NCBI GenBank assembly: GCA_965153455.1
Contig: OZ234504.1
Span: 12,152,001-12,216,000 of the forward strand
Reading direction: 5' to 3'
From: Sphagnum compactum
Taxonomy: Eukaryota > Bryophyta > Sphagnopsida > Sphagnales
Length of the DNA stretch: 64,000 bases
Shown piece after piece: positions 38,834 to 51,594 of this stretch. Positions within the stretch are counted from its first letter, which is position 1, and each line of letters opens with the position of its first letter. The translations under genes were made by a program, and so were the position numbers. The notes below the pieces were generated by a model, which searched no databases, was not told where the DNA came from, and saw only the letters and a list, made by a program, of their open reading frames with translations.

Positions 38834-39725
38834 TCAATCTGCCAATATGAGCATTAAGAACATCTGAAGGTACCAGACCACAAACCCTAAACCCTGCATA
38901 CAAAGATTAGTCACGAAGCATAGTTAAATCTCTTCACTCCATCCATACAGCAGGTGGAGGAATGCTCACATTATCCGAGGATGAGGAACATTAACAAGAC
39001 AGGATGTTGATGGATTGAAGATGGAAGGAGAAGGAAGTTTTGAAGACAACACAAGTAAAAGAAGTTCAAGATCATAATACCTGTACAACACACATTTTTC
39101 TAATCAGTCTGTCAAGGATTTGAGACTTTGGAAAAAATGTAAGTTGAACTGGTTGCTCTTGCTTACAGAGCTTATGTTGAGTGTCCATCCATAGATCTTG
39201 GGATGGTACTCGACCGTCTATAAGCCTTAGTAAACATTGAGAAATACCAAGTTGGGTGAGAGAGAGAGATGCACACACACACACACTGGCCTGAGTGATC
39301 AGAAAACTTTGAAGACATTTTGATGATTTTATGCATCAGGAAGTACGTCAGTTTGTTTCCATCATCATGTCAATTCAGCCCACTAGAGAGGAGAAAACAA
39401 GCTCGTACATCAAGTTAACCAACATCTTGTCCCATCTGTGTCCCTACCAGGCACATACACAAGACAAACTCATGTCTTGTCTTGTGCACAAGACATGTAC
39501 AAGACAATACATTCAAAAGAACCGTGAGGTTATACACTCTTGCGTGCAACAAGTGCAACAAGCTTCCATCTTTGACATTATCATCAAAACTCTCCTTCTT
39601 TGCACTCCACTCTCGATGTTTACAACTCCATTTGGCCGATCCTGCACTAGATAGTTGCTCCACGAATCTGATTTTATGGAAGACGAGATTTCTTCTCGAA
39701 CTTGCTGATGCGGCGGCGCCAGCAT
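38834..39725 (-). CDS. Candidate small three-exon gene, unknown function
   Basis: Hypothetical. Possible exons are 39725-39611, 39217-39081 and 38893-38834 (TGA). The junctions would be GT-AG: a weak donor A/GTGGAG, acceptor TTATAG/AC, strong donor CAG/GTATTATG and acceptor TGCAG/GG. Phases close (1, then 0), giving 103 residues. The start reads MLAPPHQQVREEISSSIKS. The middle is polar (QLTFFPKSQILDRLIRK). The end is a hydrophobic segment (GLGFVVWYLQMFLMLILAD) that could be a C-terminal membrane anchor. An AAACCCTAAA telobox lies 105 bp upstream of the ATG. I recognise no family. It could equally be a non-coding transcript, and other exon choices are possible (for example, exon 3 in another frame ends with HIGRLIIPTMVAILSFVFL). 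Confidence 0.33.
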
Positions 39726-39829
39726 ATTTTAGGTCTTCTTGGAAGTTCTCGCCGCTGCCGGAGTTTGTTTTTTTTCTCTCTAAAATTTGTAAGTTAGGTG
39801 GATTTGGTGGGAGGGGGGGCCCGGGGGGG

Positions 39830-39839
39830 TTTAGGGTTT
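39830..39839 (-). promoter_or_regulatory. Telobox (AAACCCTAAA) upstream of the candidate gene
   Basis: The minus strand reads AAACCCTAAA, the plant telobox found near the starts of many growth-related and housekeeping genes. It is followed toward the ATG by a C-rich stretch and an AGAGAGAAA leader. This local composition is the main reason to suspect a promoter here. Confidence 0.4.
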
Positions 39840-40023
39840 TCTTTTTGCGACGAATTTTCGCCATTTGGCGAAAGCAATTCTCAAAAACAAATTATGTCGA
39901 ATATTCCTTTTTTTCAAAAAAATTTGCTTAAAATCTCCATGTTTCTAAACATTATCCAAGCAAATAGCCAGGATATAAAAAAGGATTTTAATAATAAAAA
40001 ATTATTTTCATAGCTGGTCTATA

Positions 40024-40092
40024 GCCAAATGTGGCTAAATCTCCTTGTGGATGATCACCAATCTAATAAACATCACAAAATTGGAAAAAAAA
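40024..40092 (+). repeat. Interspersed repeat with A-rich 3' end, copy 3
   Basis: GCCAAATGTGGCTAAATCTC, then TTGTGGATGATCACCAATC and CATCACAAAATTGG followed by a run of A, match copies at 3229 and 17190. Confidence 0.6.
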
Positions 40093-43000
40093 ACCATTAA
40101 TGTCAAAGGGGAAAGTAGAAAAGGTTAGGATGAGTTAAATGTTTTTCTATTTTTTATTGTTGTGTCATTGGCTAGCATCCTAAAAGAGGGATTTCACATT
40201 AAAAGATGACAAGTTTGTAAAGCCTATCTACCTTATTAAAAAATGTAGTTAAAGAATCCTACCAAACTACAACTAAAGTCCAAAATTCAAATCTGACCAA
40301 AAAATTTCAAAAAAGTCCTTTTTCAAGATTTGCTGATTTTTTCCAGAAAAACCAAGAATATTTTCCTTTTATTCTTATTCTTATCATTTTGGCAAAACTT
40401 CAAACCCAAAAAAAAATGCAGTTAGGATTCCTTCCAAATTTTGGCAACATGTTGAAAACTATTGTTGTAAATAATAGGGTGATTTTTTCCTTTATTAATT
40501 TAGGACGTTCTCCCAGTGTAAAATGGTAATATATGTGCATTATAACTTCCAAATTTTAGAAGGCCCGGTTGAGGTTGTCATAGGGCATTCCAAATTTCAA
40601 AAGTTATTACTCATTTCATTTTCTTTTTGGGTTTTTTTTCTTCTTTGTATCATTTTTTCTCTTTTTTACATTTCTTTTCATATCTTTTTTTAATTAATAT
40701 TTTTTATCATTATGTTTATATATTGAAATTCAACATTTAAACACAACCAACTACAAACTCAAAAAATTCAAAAGTTGCAAATTTTATTATCAACAAAAAA
40801 ATTATAAAATCAAAATAAAGTTTGGAAATTAAGTATTTGCATGAAAAAGATCCATTTCAAAATGAAAACCACTAATCAATGGCATAAACAATTAAAGTTC
40901 AATTAAAGTGCAACTGCCAAAACTCAAAACCAATTGGTGAAGCTCAAATCAAGTTGAACATTCAAATGAAGTATGAAGTATGTATCTTTAAACTAAAATG
41001 GACTACCATAACTCAAATCAAACACAAAGCTCAAATGAAGAAATCAAGATCATCACCAAATCTTAGGATGCTTTGTTAATTACATATGTTGTTATTTTAA
41101 GAATCATTTTTGGATAAACCACAAATTTAATTGTGATCAGACAATTTTGTAGATGGCTAGAAAGGTACCGAAAAGTCGTGTTACAATTGAGAACCTTAAG
41201 TGGTTTTTAACCATGAGTAACTTTCAAGCATTGATTGTGTTCAAGAAGTATTGAAATGATCATTCAAAAAAGTATAATCATCACCAATTAATATGTTTGG
41301 TTGTCACGCTTGCAAAATGTCTTGAATAGCACCAAAACCATCAACATGTGATATTTTTGGATCAATAACAATAATAGCAATAGGTTTTTCTCATGGTATT
41401 CCTAGACCAAGAACAACAACAAATAGTTCTTATGGTATCTTTAAACCAACAACAACATATGCAACAATTTTTTCTTTGGCAAAGACACCATCAACAACAT
41501 CACCTCCATCATTAACAAAAATAGTAGAATCAACAACAATAAGATGTTGATCACCTTTTAGATGAACCTTCTGGACAAAACAAAAAAGTTAGAAAATCAT
41601 TTTAAAAACAAAGTAAAGACGAAAATCACCAAGAATTAAATATAATTAAACTGAATGCACAAAATAACCCACATTTGGGAACATGTTGAGTTGGTGACAT
41701 ACTTGTAATTGTCCATTCAAATTCAACATTTAAATCTAGAATGACAACCATTGCTTTTGATTGGACCATTTAGTTGGTAGTGGTGAATTTGGAACAATAG
41801 CACATGCTAGAACGGCTCCAAATGCCAGAACAGCTACATGTGTCTCAATAGCCACAAAATCATGTATTTGCTTATGATAATCATTTATTGTTCTAATTTT
41901 ATGATTTCAATGATTGTCTGTCTCAACAATCACTACAAATTTGTTCAACAAACAACTTCAATGTTCAAGTTCAACCCTCATTTTATTTCTTTTTTCATAA
42001 TTGAATTTTTCATTATGAAATCACATACTTTGAACAAATATTCATGTTAACATGTCTATTGAACCATAATGTAATGCAAATAAGGGGATTTGGGGTTCCT
42101 CTTTCATTTGTCTACACATCATTGTTTTCGACTATCATACAAGTCTTGTGGTTTCGAGGTTGGCCTTATCATCCAACAATTCATCGGATGTTTTAACATT
42201 TTGTTCCTAAATTCTTGTGGCACCTAAGCTTACCTACTTGGAGTTCCATATAGTTCTTTTTGGGGTTTCATGAATTTTGTTCATAGTAAATTGCCAAGGG
42301 TTACCAAATCCTTTGTCAACAAATCTTTAAGTAAGTTTGTGAAAAAATCCTCTGGAATCGGTCTTCAAACTCGCACATTCTTTGAAAATATCCATGGCAT
42401 GTGTAAACATCACCCAATTGTAGTCTTCAATGTTGTCCTTAGAAATGTTTACATTCTGTTTGAGCAACGTAAGACTTTCTTTGTCTGTTTTCGCATTCGC
42501 CCATCACCATGCTCCCCATTCATCTATTTTGTCAATTGCCCTTTACCATTTTGTTCCCCATGTTTTGATTTCTAGTAAATGCCGAAAGAGAACTAGTTAA
42601 GTGTCATCTTTTAGATATTCCAAGGGTTTTTTTGTTTTTCACATATTCTATTTAATAAGCTTGAAATTAATCTATATTCAATCATAAATTCCAAGGTGTT
42701 GGGTGTGACAATTGGTGTCAATTTTCCTCCTACCATTGTAAAATAGAGGTTTAACGATTATAAACACATAGTAAAAGTAGAAAGGATGCAACTATGCAAT
42801 AAGGGTGGAGTAAATGCAAATTGAGGTATAGATCATGCAAATTAGTAATAGAGGGAAAAAGAATGCAATTTGATTGTATTAATAGGTAGTTTACAAGATA
42901 ATAACATCTAGAAAACTTGAAATTCAAGGTTTAAGTTTAAAAACACTTTCCTCCCAATATGGAAACGTGAACAAGATATGCCACTTGATGCCATGTTTGT

Positions 43001-43219
43001 GTATGGGGTCAAATTTTGAACTAGATTTGTGTTTTGAACCTTGTAGCCATACTTCACATTCCTTGCTCCATTATATAGTATTTGATGCAATTATGTGAAT
43101 GGGTATAGGTTGAATATTTATTTCCCCATTGAAAACACCTCGTTCATTTGTTGATAAGGATGGTTCCTTAACAAATAGTAAGGTTATCCAAAATGACATG
43201 ACGTGTTATTTTTACATTG
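40093..43219. other. Intergenic, no gene recognised
   Basis: AT-rich. From about 41380 to 41540 the words AACAACAA..(T/A)(A/C)(T/C)AATAG recur, a decayed trinucleotide-type repeat. The 101-codon open frame at 42270-42575 has no recognised motif. Confidence 0.4.
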
Positions 43220-43229
43220 GTTGTCATGT

Positions 43230-43800
43230 AACATCAATCGTGACACATCAATTTGTTGGGTCAACCTTGACATTGGGAACATTCAGATGGTGACTAAAAT
43301 TTGGTTAACATTTTTGACACTCAAGATTTTTTTAATGTTTTTTTGTTTTTCACTCTCAAGACCAAATTCAAGTTGTTGGACTAAGACCAAAGTGTGGACT
43401 AGTTGCAATTGAAAATCTTGGTCATTTAAATGGTGATCAAAATTTGATCAACAATTTTCAATAGTCTATTTTTATTTTTATTTTCTTCCTTTTGTTTTTG
43501 AAGTTGAATTCAAGTCATTAGACTATGGCTAGGGTGTGAAATAATTATGATTGAAAATATTGGTCGTTCAAATGGCAACCAAAATCTAGTCACCACTTCT
43601 CGACAGTCAAGATTTTTTTTTTAATTCGCTTTTGGGATTGGATTCAGATTGTTGAAGTGTGATTGGGGTGTGGATTAGTTGCAACAAAAAAATTTAACCA
43701 TTCAAATGGTAACAAAAATCTAGTCACCATTTTTCAACGGTTAATTTTTTTAAAAAATATCATTATTATTATTTTAATTCACTCTTGGGACTGGGGTTAG
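43230..43800 (+). repeat. Second tandem array, four ~140-bp units
   Basis: Anchors GG(T/C)(G/A)AC/TCAAAAT(T/C) occur at 43289, 43432, 43574 and 43708 (spacing 143, 142, 134). Each unit has (G/C)ATTCAAATGG.., TAGTCACCA or equivalent, TTTTTCA(A/C), a T-rich run, then TTGGA(C/T)T....TTCA(A/G)(G/A)TTGTT and GGTGTGGA(C/T)TAGTTGCAA. It is unrelated in sequence to the 33-kb array despite a similar period. Confidence 0.7.
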
Positions 43801-46800
43801 GTTGTTCGATTTAACGATTTGGATTTTTCTGTGACTGTACTTTTCGGTCATCATTCCAAGGTAAATGTTTTACCCTTACCTGAAAGTTACTACTTTAACC
43901 TAGGTTGACCTTACATTGACCTGAAACCAATGTGATGTTGGGCTACATTGGCCAATCAAAACTGATGTGATGTGCTATGACATGATATTAATAACCATAA
44001 CAAATAATGATAAATCCCACAATATATAACCATATTGAATTTCCTTGAAGATCAAAAATCAATAAATGAACCACATGGTGGGCGTCCTACCAAACCCTTA
44101 GTCACACATCTTACAAACAACTTGTTAATGATTAAATTTTACATGATTTCTTATATTTTATTGATAATGGGTTTTTCCCCTTTTTAATATTCTAAGTTCA
44201 CCATATGCAAAAATAATCAAAGTAGATTTCCAACTTTGGAAATGATTTCATTAACCTAAATATTATATTACAAGGGTGAAAGCACATACAAAGGGGCAAA
44301 GGTTGTTATCGCATTATATTATTTTTCTACGATACTACATTTGAGCTTTAACCATGTCATTATCATGAAGGATTTTCACAATGTTTTTGCATATTATGAT
44401 AAGTCAAAACCCAAAAAATCAAATGTAAAAAAAACTACACTTTATTTCATATGATGTGATGTTAAAGTATATTTGCACAAGAAACCTTATATGTCACAAT
44501 TTACTAAAAAATGCAAATATATTCAAGAATTGATTGAAATGATTGTAAATATGTAAATGAAGTTTGTAATATTTATTAAATACTGTGATTCCATGGGATT
44601 GGAATAAGTTTGTGAGCCATGTGAATAGTTTGATAATTATCATATCACAAATGTGTGTTTTTCAAGGTGATGACCATAAATGTTCGGTAAATTAAAATAT
44701 TGAAAAAAATCACTTTTAAATTGAAAATGTCAAGAGATTTGAAGTGGACCATTTTTTAAATTTTCATTTCAAATGTTTTTTGGTCAACTAATTCAAACCA
44801 AAACCTAATGTAATCTAAAATAAAACACATGTTCTAAATTATACTGCATATATCATAAATATACCTAATATTCCTTAATTTTTAATCTTTAATTTTTTTC
44901 AAATAATATTATATAACATTATATTTATGAAAATCAAAATGTAAAGCCCAAACACCAAAATTTAAACCCAAAATTAAATGCAACACATTTTGGAAGTGTA
45001 TGTTTTATACACATGTAAGTGGTTAAGTTGGCCCCCCTATGCTATGCTTTCACCCACAACTACATATATAATTTAAACAACATCATTCTGAAACCTCTTA
45101 TTACATTTTATTCAAGAATTACATCAATGATGTCCACTTTCATCACTTTCTTAACACCCTAATTATTTCGAAAACAACAACCTTCACACCATCCCTTTTA
45201 GCTTCACAAGAAAATAATATTATTTTATTCAATTCATGAACTTACACACATACACTAGAGACACACAAGCATGAAGATAAAATATAATAATAGTTGCAAA
45301 ATTATAAAAGAATAAAACAACCTAATTAATTTCCAAATTTGCCCTTTTATATTATCATGTAATTAGTTATAATTACTTACAATCCCTTTATGTCGATATC
45401 TACTTATAAATGACCATTCATTACATTCAACAATATTAGTTTGGTTAATTATTATATTCAATGAAAAATAATTTGGTTGTCCTCATATTTCAACTAACCT
45501 GTTGAAGGGTTGTTTCTTGATCATCTACCTATTATGTTCGACTGATTTCTTTTCCTAACACAGTCCATAGGTTGAAAAGTCATGTATGCTTCACATGTGC
45601 ATAACCCTTAAATTGAATGTAAACCCTTTGGTATGCATCAAATGCTTTAACACTATTCCACTACACCTATATTTTTCAAAAGAGGTTCCAAATTAAATAC
45701 ACATCCACATTTCTAAAGGTTATGAATTCCTTGCCAAAAATGATTAAGGGCAACATTAAACATTAATGTTTAACTTGAACACCAACAAATGGGGTAAATT
45801 GTAATTGAATAGAATCACTAACCACATAGAATGGTAGGATTGCTTCAAATGGGTTGACCCCATCAAATGCTTGCCCTAACTTCTTGTTACGTGCATCAAT
45901 GGCAAATTTTGGAATTTGGTACAAAATGAATTATATTGTTTGAACTTCCTCCATTCTTATGTCGAATCAATAATTTAACCAAAGTCCTACACCTATACAT
46001 CTACATAACTACAAAATCAAAAGGAAATATAAAAAAACTTTATGTGAAACACGTGTTAACCCATACACAAATTTATTGATATTATTTTGGACAAACTTGT
46101 GATTGTTCAAAATGCCCCAAAAAACACACACAACCATTTGTGCATGCATGAATGGAATCATAACTTAAACCACATGTCTTCACTAATATAAAGGCCTCAT
46201 AAGTGGTGGTTAACATTTTGTTCCCTTTTTGCAACAACTCTAAACACAATAATGACAACAATTCACCATTAATACATTTCCAACCAGGTGAATTGTTCTC
46301 AAGTTCAACAACAATAACATTATTCACAATATGTTAATGAAAAAAAATTCATATGATGAGGTTGAGGGTTTTGCTATCATTACTTCCATTAAAGTGTTGT
46401 TCTTATTCATCTAAGAAATTTGGATCTTTTTTGGGTCTTCCATGGGCTAATTTTTTGGTGGGTTTTAATCTTGATCATATCCCTTTTGTAAGTTGTTAAA
46501 TCTAACAAAGTTGTGAGTAAACATTATGTGAATTTGATTGTCTAGGTCAAGTGTAAAAGCATTAGCCAAAATAAATGTTGCTAAATTCCTAGTTGTTCCT
46601 CATAGGCATCCACTAGTCCTTGGTGTAAAGTTAATAATTGGTATTTGTCTATGTTCCAACTAGCTAGTGTAGGGTCAATAACTATTGAAGATGTCCAAGG
46701 TCCACAAGTTTCTTGATCTTTTCGTTAATTACCAATTAGATATATTTGTTAAGATGGATTAATTAGAACTACAATATGTCTAACATTGGTCAATAGCAAG

Positions 46801-48049
46801 AAACCATTTTCTAGCCATGGTCCATGTGTTACTAATTGAAGTTCAAAATTTCATCCATTGTTTACCAAGTTGGAAAAGTGTTGAAACCACCTTCTTTTAG
46901 ATGTAAGTACCTACATATAGAAGAACTTACTTGCTATGAATGGAAAATCAACAAATAAAAATTATGGGATTATAAGTCCCACACAAGACAATACAAGATA
47001 AAGCAGTAATTACTTTTCTAGAATTTTCAAAAAGGGGATACTACCCATGGAAATTGTTTAAAAAAGACATTAAAAACATGAAAATGGGTGATGCAAGTGT
47101 TTTCGCCATTATTGTAACCTTGTGTACTACCTATATATTACTATTAAGCATTGTAGACCAACTACGTCTTTCTTTCCAGTTGGCCAAAGAGGTCATTTAC
47201 CCTCTTGTGGTTTAAGGACATAAAACACTTCTTGTGTAAAAACCTAGACTAAAAAAAACTTTAAAAACATGCATGAAAGTGTAAGACAATAATCTCCACA
47301 AATCTCCACACTTGTTTACTCCCAAAAAACCCCAAGTAGAAAGAGGGTTTTTTTTCTTTCTCCAAACTTCCTTTAACATCTTCTCCAAGATCCCACACAC
47401 CCACATAAAAAAGATGGGGATAGGAGAATCCTCACAAGGATTTCCACTTGGAACTCCCCAACCATATTTCTTCCTACTTTCTAGCCTCCATCTTAATCTT
47501 TTCCTAACTTAACTCAAGTGAAATGGCAAGGTAGTTCCACTTTCGCCTTTTAGAATTAACTTAAAAATTTCATGGTCTCATTATCTAGGTAACTAAATGA
47601 CAATAAGTACTTTCACCTATCATTGGTAATTAGATCTTCCCAAGATACCATCTAGATTAACTAGTCATAGGTTAACTGGCCATTAACAAAAAGTTTGTAC
47701 CACCATTGGTCTCTAGAAAAATGGGTCTTGCTCGTGTAGTCTCAAATGTTTTTTTATCTATGCTACAAACTTGTGATTTTTTGCCATGGCAACATGTACA
47801 TGAACATTCATAACTTGTTCAACCCTATCAATATGCTTCTTGTTTTTAAACTTTGAATAACACTTGGGCATCAATATGCCCTTGCATTCGTGCATTTGGC
47901 AACTACCTCTCCTTTAATATTGTAGTATGCCTCCAAAAATTGTGGCAAACATTGAGCAATTGTAACCTCCACATTTTGTGTTTCATTTGAGGCATTCAAA
48001 TGGATTTGGAAAAATTCTACTAAGCTTTTGATCAATAACTGAATGTAGA
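43801..48049. other. Intergenic, no gene recognised
   Basis: Very AT-rich. No coding region, RNA gene or structured repeat could be supported. Open frames at 46327-46082 (minus) and 47212-47512 carry no recognised motif. Confidence 0.4.
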
Positions 48050-48455
48050 TTAATATTACATTTATGGTAGATGTTATGTTCTACCAAAGGTGCAAATATG
48101 TATGAGAATGGATCTACCACAAGTCATGCGTTAAATTGGAAAATTGTATATGTATACCAATTTATAAATTTCCCAAATTATGTTTAGGAATCAAAAACGA
48201 CATTACATATACAAGACAACCTACTTAAATGAATTACACTAATCCAAATTGTGCCACCATGGGCTACATTAAGTATTTGAAATAGTTTTGTCCCAACACA
48301 TATGTCAATTTAGACAAAAGGGAGCTGAAATTGACATACATAGTATTGCTTACACATACAAATGTCTATTGAATTGGTTGTCTTAATTTGGAACAAAAAG
48401 ACCATAAACCCCTATTCAAAAGTATGTTGTAGAGGTGAAAGCATGTTACAATGGA
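48050..48455 (+). repeat. Direct repeat, first copy (unit ~1.03 kb away)
   Basis: Shares, in the same order and orientation with 49085-49520, ATGTTCT(A/T)CCAAAGGTGC, TTCCCAAATTATGTTTAGGA, ACAAGACAAC, CCAAATTGTGCCACCATGGG and TTAATTTGGAACAAA. Distances between matching words are 1026-1067 bp. Either a duplicated unit or the two LTRs of a short non-autonomous retroelement. Confidence 0.7.
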
Positions 48456-49084
48456 CTTTTATGGGTGTCATGGTGTTAATTTTTTCTTGGTAGCACAATT
48501 TTTGTTGTGTATAGTTGTAATGCACTTGAAACATCTAAGAAACATTATTTTGTAGAAAATGAACATTAATTCTTAATATTTCAAACTTTGAAAACATCAC
48601 ACCAAAAACATCAATATTGAATCCTTGGTGGACTTTGCAAGTTAGATCAAAGTCATTGGTCATAGTCCCATGGTTTTGGATGTTTTTCTCATAATGAAAT
48701 TGAAGAGTAAAGCCACAATTTTGGGACATGAAATTTTAAAGGTTTCTATCACTTGGAATGAACTTTCCAAGTAAGATTTTTTTGTGTGAAAACATTATGG
48801 AACACAATATAGTGACTTGTGCAAAGTCCATTTAGATGTTTATATTTATCTTTTTCAAGACTAATTTTTCATAAACTTTGTGAAAAAAAGGTTAATTAAA
48901 GTAGGGTATTATGAACTTGAACATGTAAAAACATGTTATTTTTAACATCATTTGAAGGGGTCTTGAAAATATATTTAAAAATGTTCAAAATCCATTAAAA
49001 AAAAGAACTTTTGAGTTGCCCTTTTTAGTCCACCTTAGTGTGTTTTCACCCTAGATAGGTTTACAATGACTTTTATTATATACT

Positions 49085-49520
49085 ATTTATATAATAATAT
49101 AGATTTATATCCAAATGTCATGTTCTTCCAAAGGTGCTCATGTGTGAAGATTGATCAACTAAAAGCATTGTGTTACTTTTTTAAAAAATTTAATGATACA
49201 ATTCCCAAATTATGTTTAGGAATAAAAGGTCATTACAAATACAAGACAACTCATTATGAAAGTAACCAATCCAAATTGTGCCACCATGGGCCTACACTTT
49301 GAATTGAAACAATTTTGTCTTAAAATATATCTTGATTTTGACAAATCCGATTGACAATGTACAATAATGCCTACTTATAATACTTAATCTTACAAATATG
49401 TTCAAATTGACATACTTAACACATATTGGTTTATGTTAGATTACTTGCGTTAATTTGGAACAAATAGATCATAAACTCCTACTCAAAAATCTATTGTAAA
49501 AAGGTTTAAGATGGTTTCTA
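49085..49520 (+). repeat. Direct repeat, second copy
   Basis: Partner of 48050-48455, with the same ordered landmarks. Small insertions and deletions make it about 30 bp longer. The 0.6 kb between the copies contains no coding motif. I did not see clean TG...CA ends. Confidence 0.7.
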
Positions 49521-50215
49521 CTATCAATTTACAATACATACATAATAATATACGGAAGAATACATATTATTTAATAATCCAATCACTAATACCCCCTAGT
49601 ATTTAAAACAAGCTAATAATGTAGACATATCACGAGTGGTCCTGTAATATAATAAAGACTAATTGACCCTAAAGTTTCATTATAGAGCAAAAACATGTAT
49701 TAATATCATTCAAGATTATGGAATATGTGGTTATTTAAGAATATCCAACTTGTAATTATGTCACTTATTTTAATATGTACTAGTACAAATTATGTATTAG
49801 CAAATGGTTAGGGGAGTACCTTTGTAACTTCGTGACTAATTTTAGTCACATTTAATCAAGCCCCTAATCCCTATGTTTATATCTAATTGAAGGGCAGATC
49901 CATGGGCATTTTATTAAAATTTTGTTCATATGTTACGAGAAGTCCCTTTTGTGTTGGATAGTTGGAGAAAAACAATTAAGCAAGTTCTTAAAATATTGAA
50001 ACAAGCTTTAAAAACATAGGCAAGTTAAGAACCATGGAACTTCAAAAAAAGGTTCAAGATAGATTTCAAGGCATGGATTTGGTTTTAAAAAATGGAAGAA
50101 TACATTTGTGGATGTACTAGATTGTCCTAACAGACCCAATTGACTTCCCATTCCCTCACCATTTTCTTCATATTTTCCTCTTTTGTTAGGTTAACTTTAG
50201 GTGATGGGTCTAGAT
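49521..50215. other. Intergenic, no gene recognised
   Basis: AT-rich sequence with no supported feature. Confidence 0.35.
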
Positions 50216-50413
50216 TTAGCAAGATGTTTGTAGCACAATGCTTAAAGCACTAACCTCTACATCAAAATTGCCATCATCATGGATTACAAAGCAACAAGAT
50301 GTTTTGCAAAGAACGTCATGACCAACTTGACTCAATGAAACAACATTGATAATTTTAGGGACCCCAATAGAGAACAAATTATACTTGAGCCCAACCAGTA
50401 TACAAAGGTACAT
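50216..50413 (-). pseudogene. Possible Ty1/copia relic (pre-integrase segment)
   Basis: The minus-strand frame reads VGLKYNLFSIG, then SQVGHDVLCKTSCCFVIHDDG. This recalls the copia segment between protease and integrase (G-L-x-x-N-L-L-S followed by a G.(D/K)V.F....C and DDG/DNG block). No active site or reverse transcriptase was found nearby. The adjacent minus frame at 50720-50439 gives no support. Tentative. Confidence 0.35.
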
Positions 50414-51594
50414 GCTCCATTTAATTGGAATTTTTTTTTTAAAACCTTAAGAAAGGAAAACACTTGACTTGGAACTTCAAACTTGTACAAGAATGCAAAT
50501 AAAAGAGCACTTGGGACTTACACTTGGAAATGTAAAGACTAGGAGGCTTTCCATTAGAACTCCATGCACATAAATGTTTTACATATATTGAAGCTTCAAA
50601 CTTGATTATAAGTGTGTGAATTGACTTGCTAATTGCACCTCCATCACATTCATAGTTGAATTGAAGTTCACTAGGCAACAAACCTTGCAAGCTACAATGG
50701 ACTTCACTAAGCTCAGCCAATGTTCAAACAATGGTCTTCAACACACAATGCATGCTCATGAGCTTAGACATTTTGCAATTCTAACATGAATGTGTAACAT
50801 TGTAATGACAAGAGGTAGTGGTGTAAAAGCTTTTGAATGTATGAAAAAGGTAGCAACCTAAACGTATAGCAAGTTTGATGTTCAATGGCAATGGGATTTG
50901 TTAAGTAAGGGCAAATCTGACAAAAGATGGTGATGGTATGATGTAGGAGAATGACAATATATTGAATAGTCTTGAGAGTGAAATGACACACTGACAAGGA
51001 GCCCTTGTTAACAAGTAGCTACCTCGTCACATCCAAACATTGGGTGATCCTAATCTTGAACCCTAGAATCTTGGCAAAATGAACAACTCATATTTTTTAG
51101 GTTTATGTAGGGGATGTCTCAACCTTTTTTCTAGGCGGCAAATTGGCAAAATTTCACTAGTTAAAAAATGTTGCCCCACATGACTATATATAAAAATGAA
51201 TATTGTTTATTCCCAAACTTCATGGAAAGAAAAAGGTTTTTAAAAATACAAAGGGAACCTTATGATTGGTTGAAGATTGCCATGTGTAAGCACCACACAA
51301 GTTTATAAATATTATTTTTGTTAGTTCTAATGACCAAGATTAAATGATTAGATATTTAGATAGTCCATTATGACTATACTTGTGGTCATCATGGACATTT
51401 GTGATTGCAATCACAATAATTTATGAAGTACATACACAAGACTCCACAAATCATGGCTAATGATTGTGTAGTAAAAGCCACAACTATGATTCAACTACAA
51501 AGTACTGTAGTTACATGCACTTGCTAATGGCACATATGATTGTAAATGTAAACATCTAAATAATCATAAAACTAACGTTTTGGCATAATGCAAG
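50414..51594. other. Intergenic, no gene recognised
   Basis: No supported gene. Minus-strand open frames at 50720-50439 and 50997-50764 have no recognised motif. Confidence 0.35.

Noticed and set aside
39415-39864. 149-codon minus-strand frame overlapping the candidate small gene
   Set aside because: It starts upstream in the telobox/leader region, is proline- and lysine-rich at first and then runs into A/T-rich sequence without motif. The shifted frame starting at 39725 has better splice logic.
42270-42575. 101-codon plus-strand open frame
   Set aside because: The residues look like translated AT-rich DNA, with no motif and no second supporting exon.
50218-50260. Possible tRNA gene (GTAGCACAATGCTTAAAGCACTAACC)
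   Set aside because: It does not fold into a cloverleaf that I can draw; no acceptor stem or T-loop is found.
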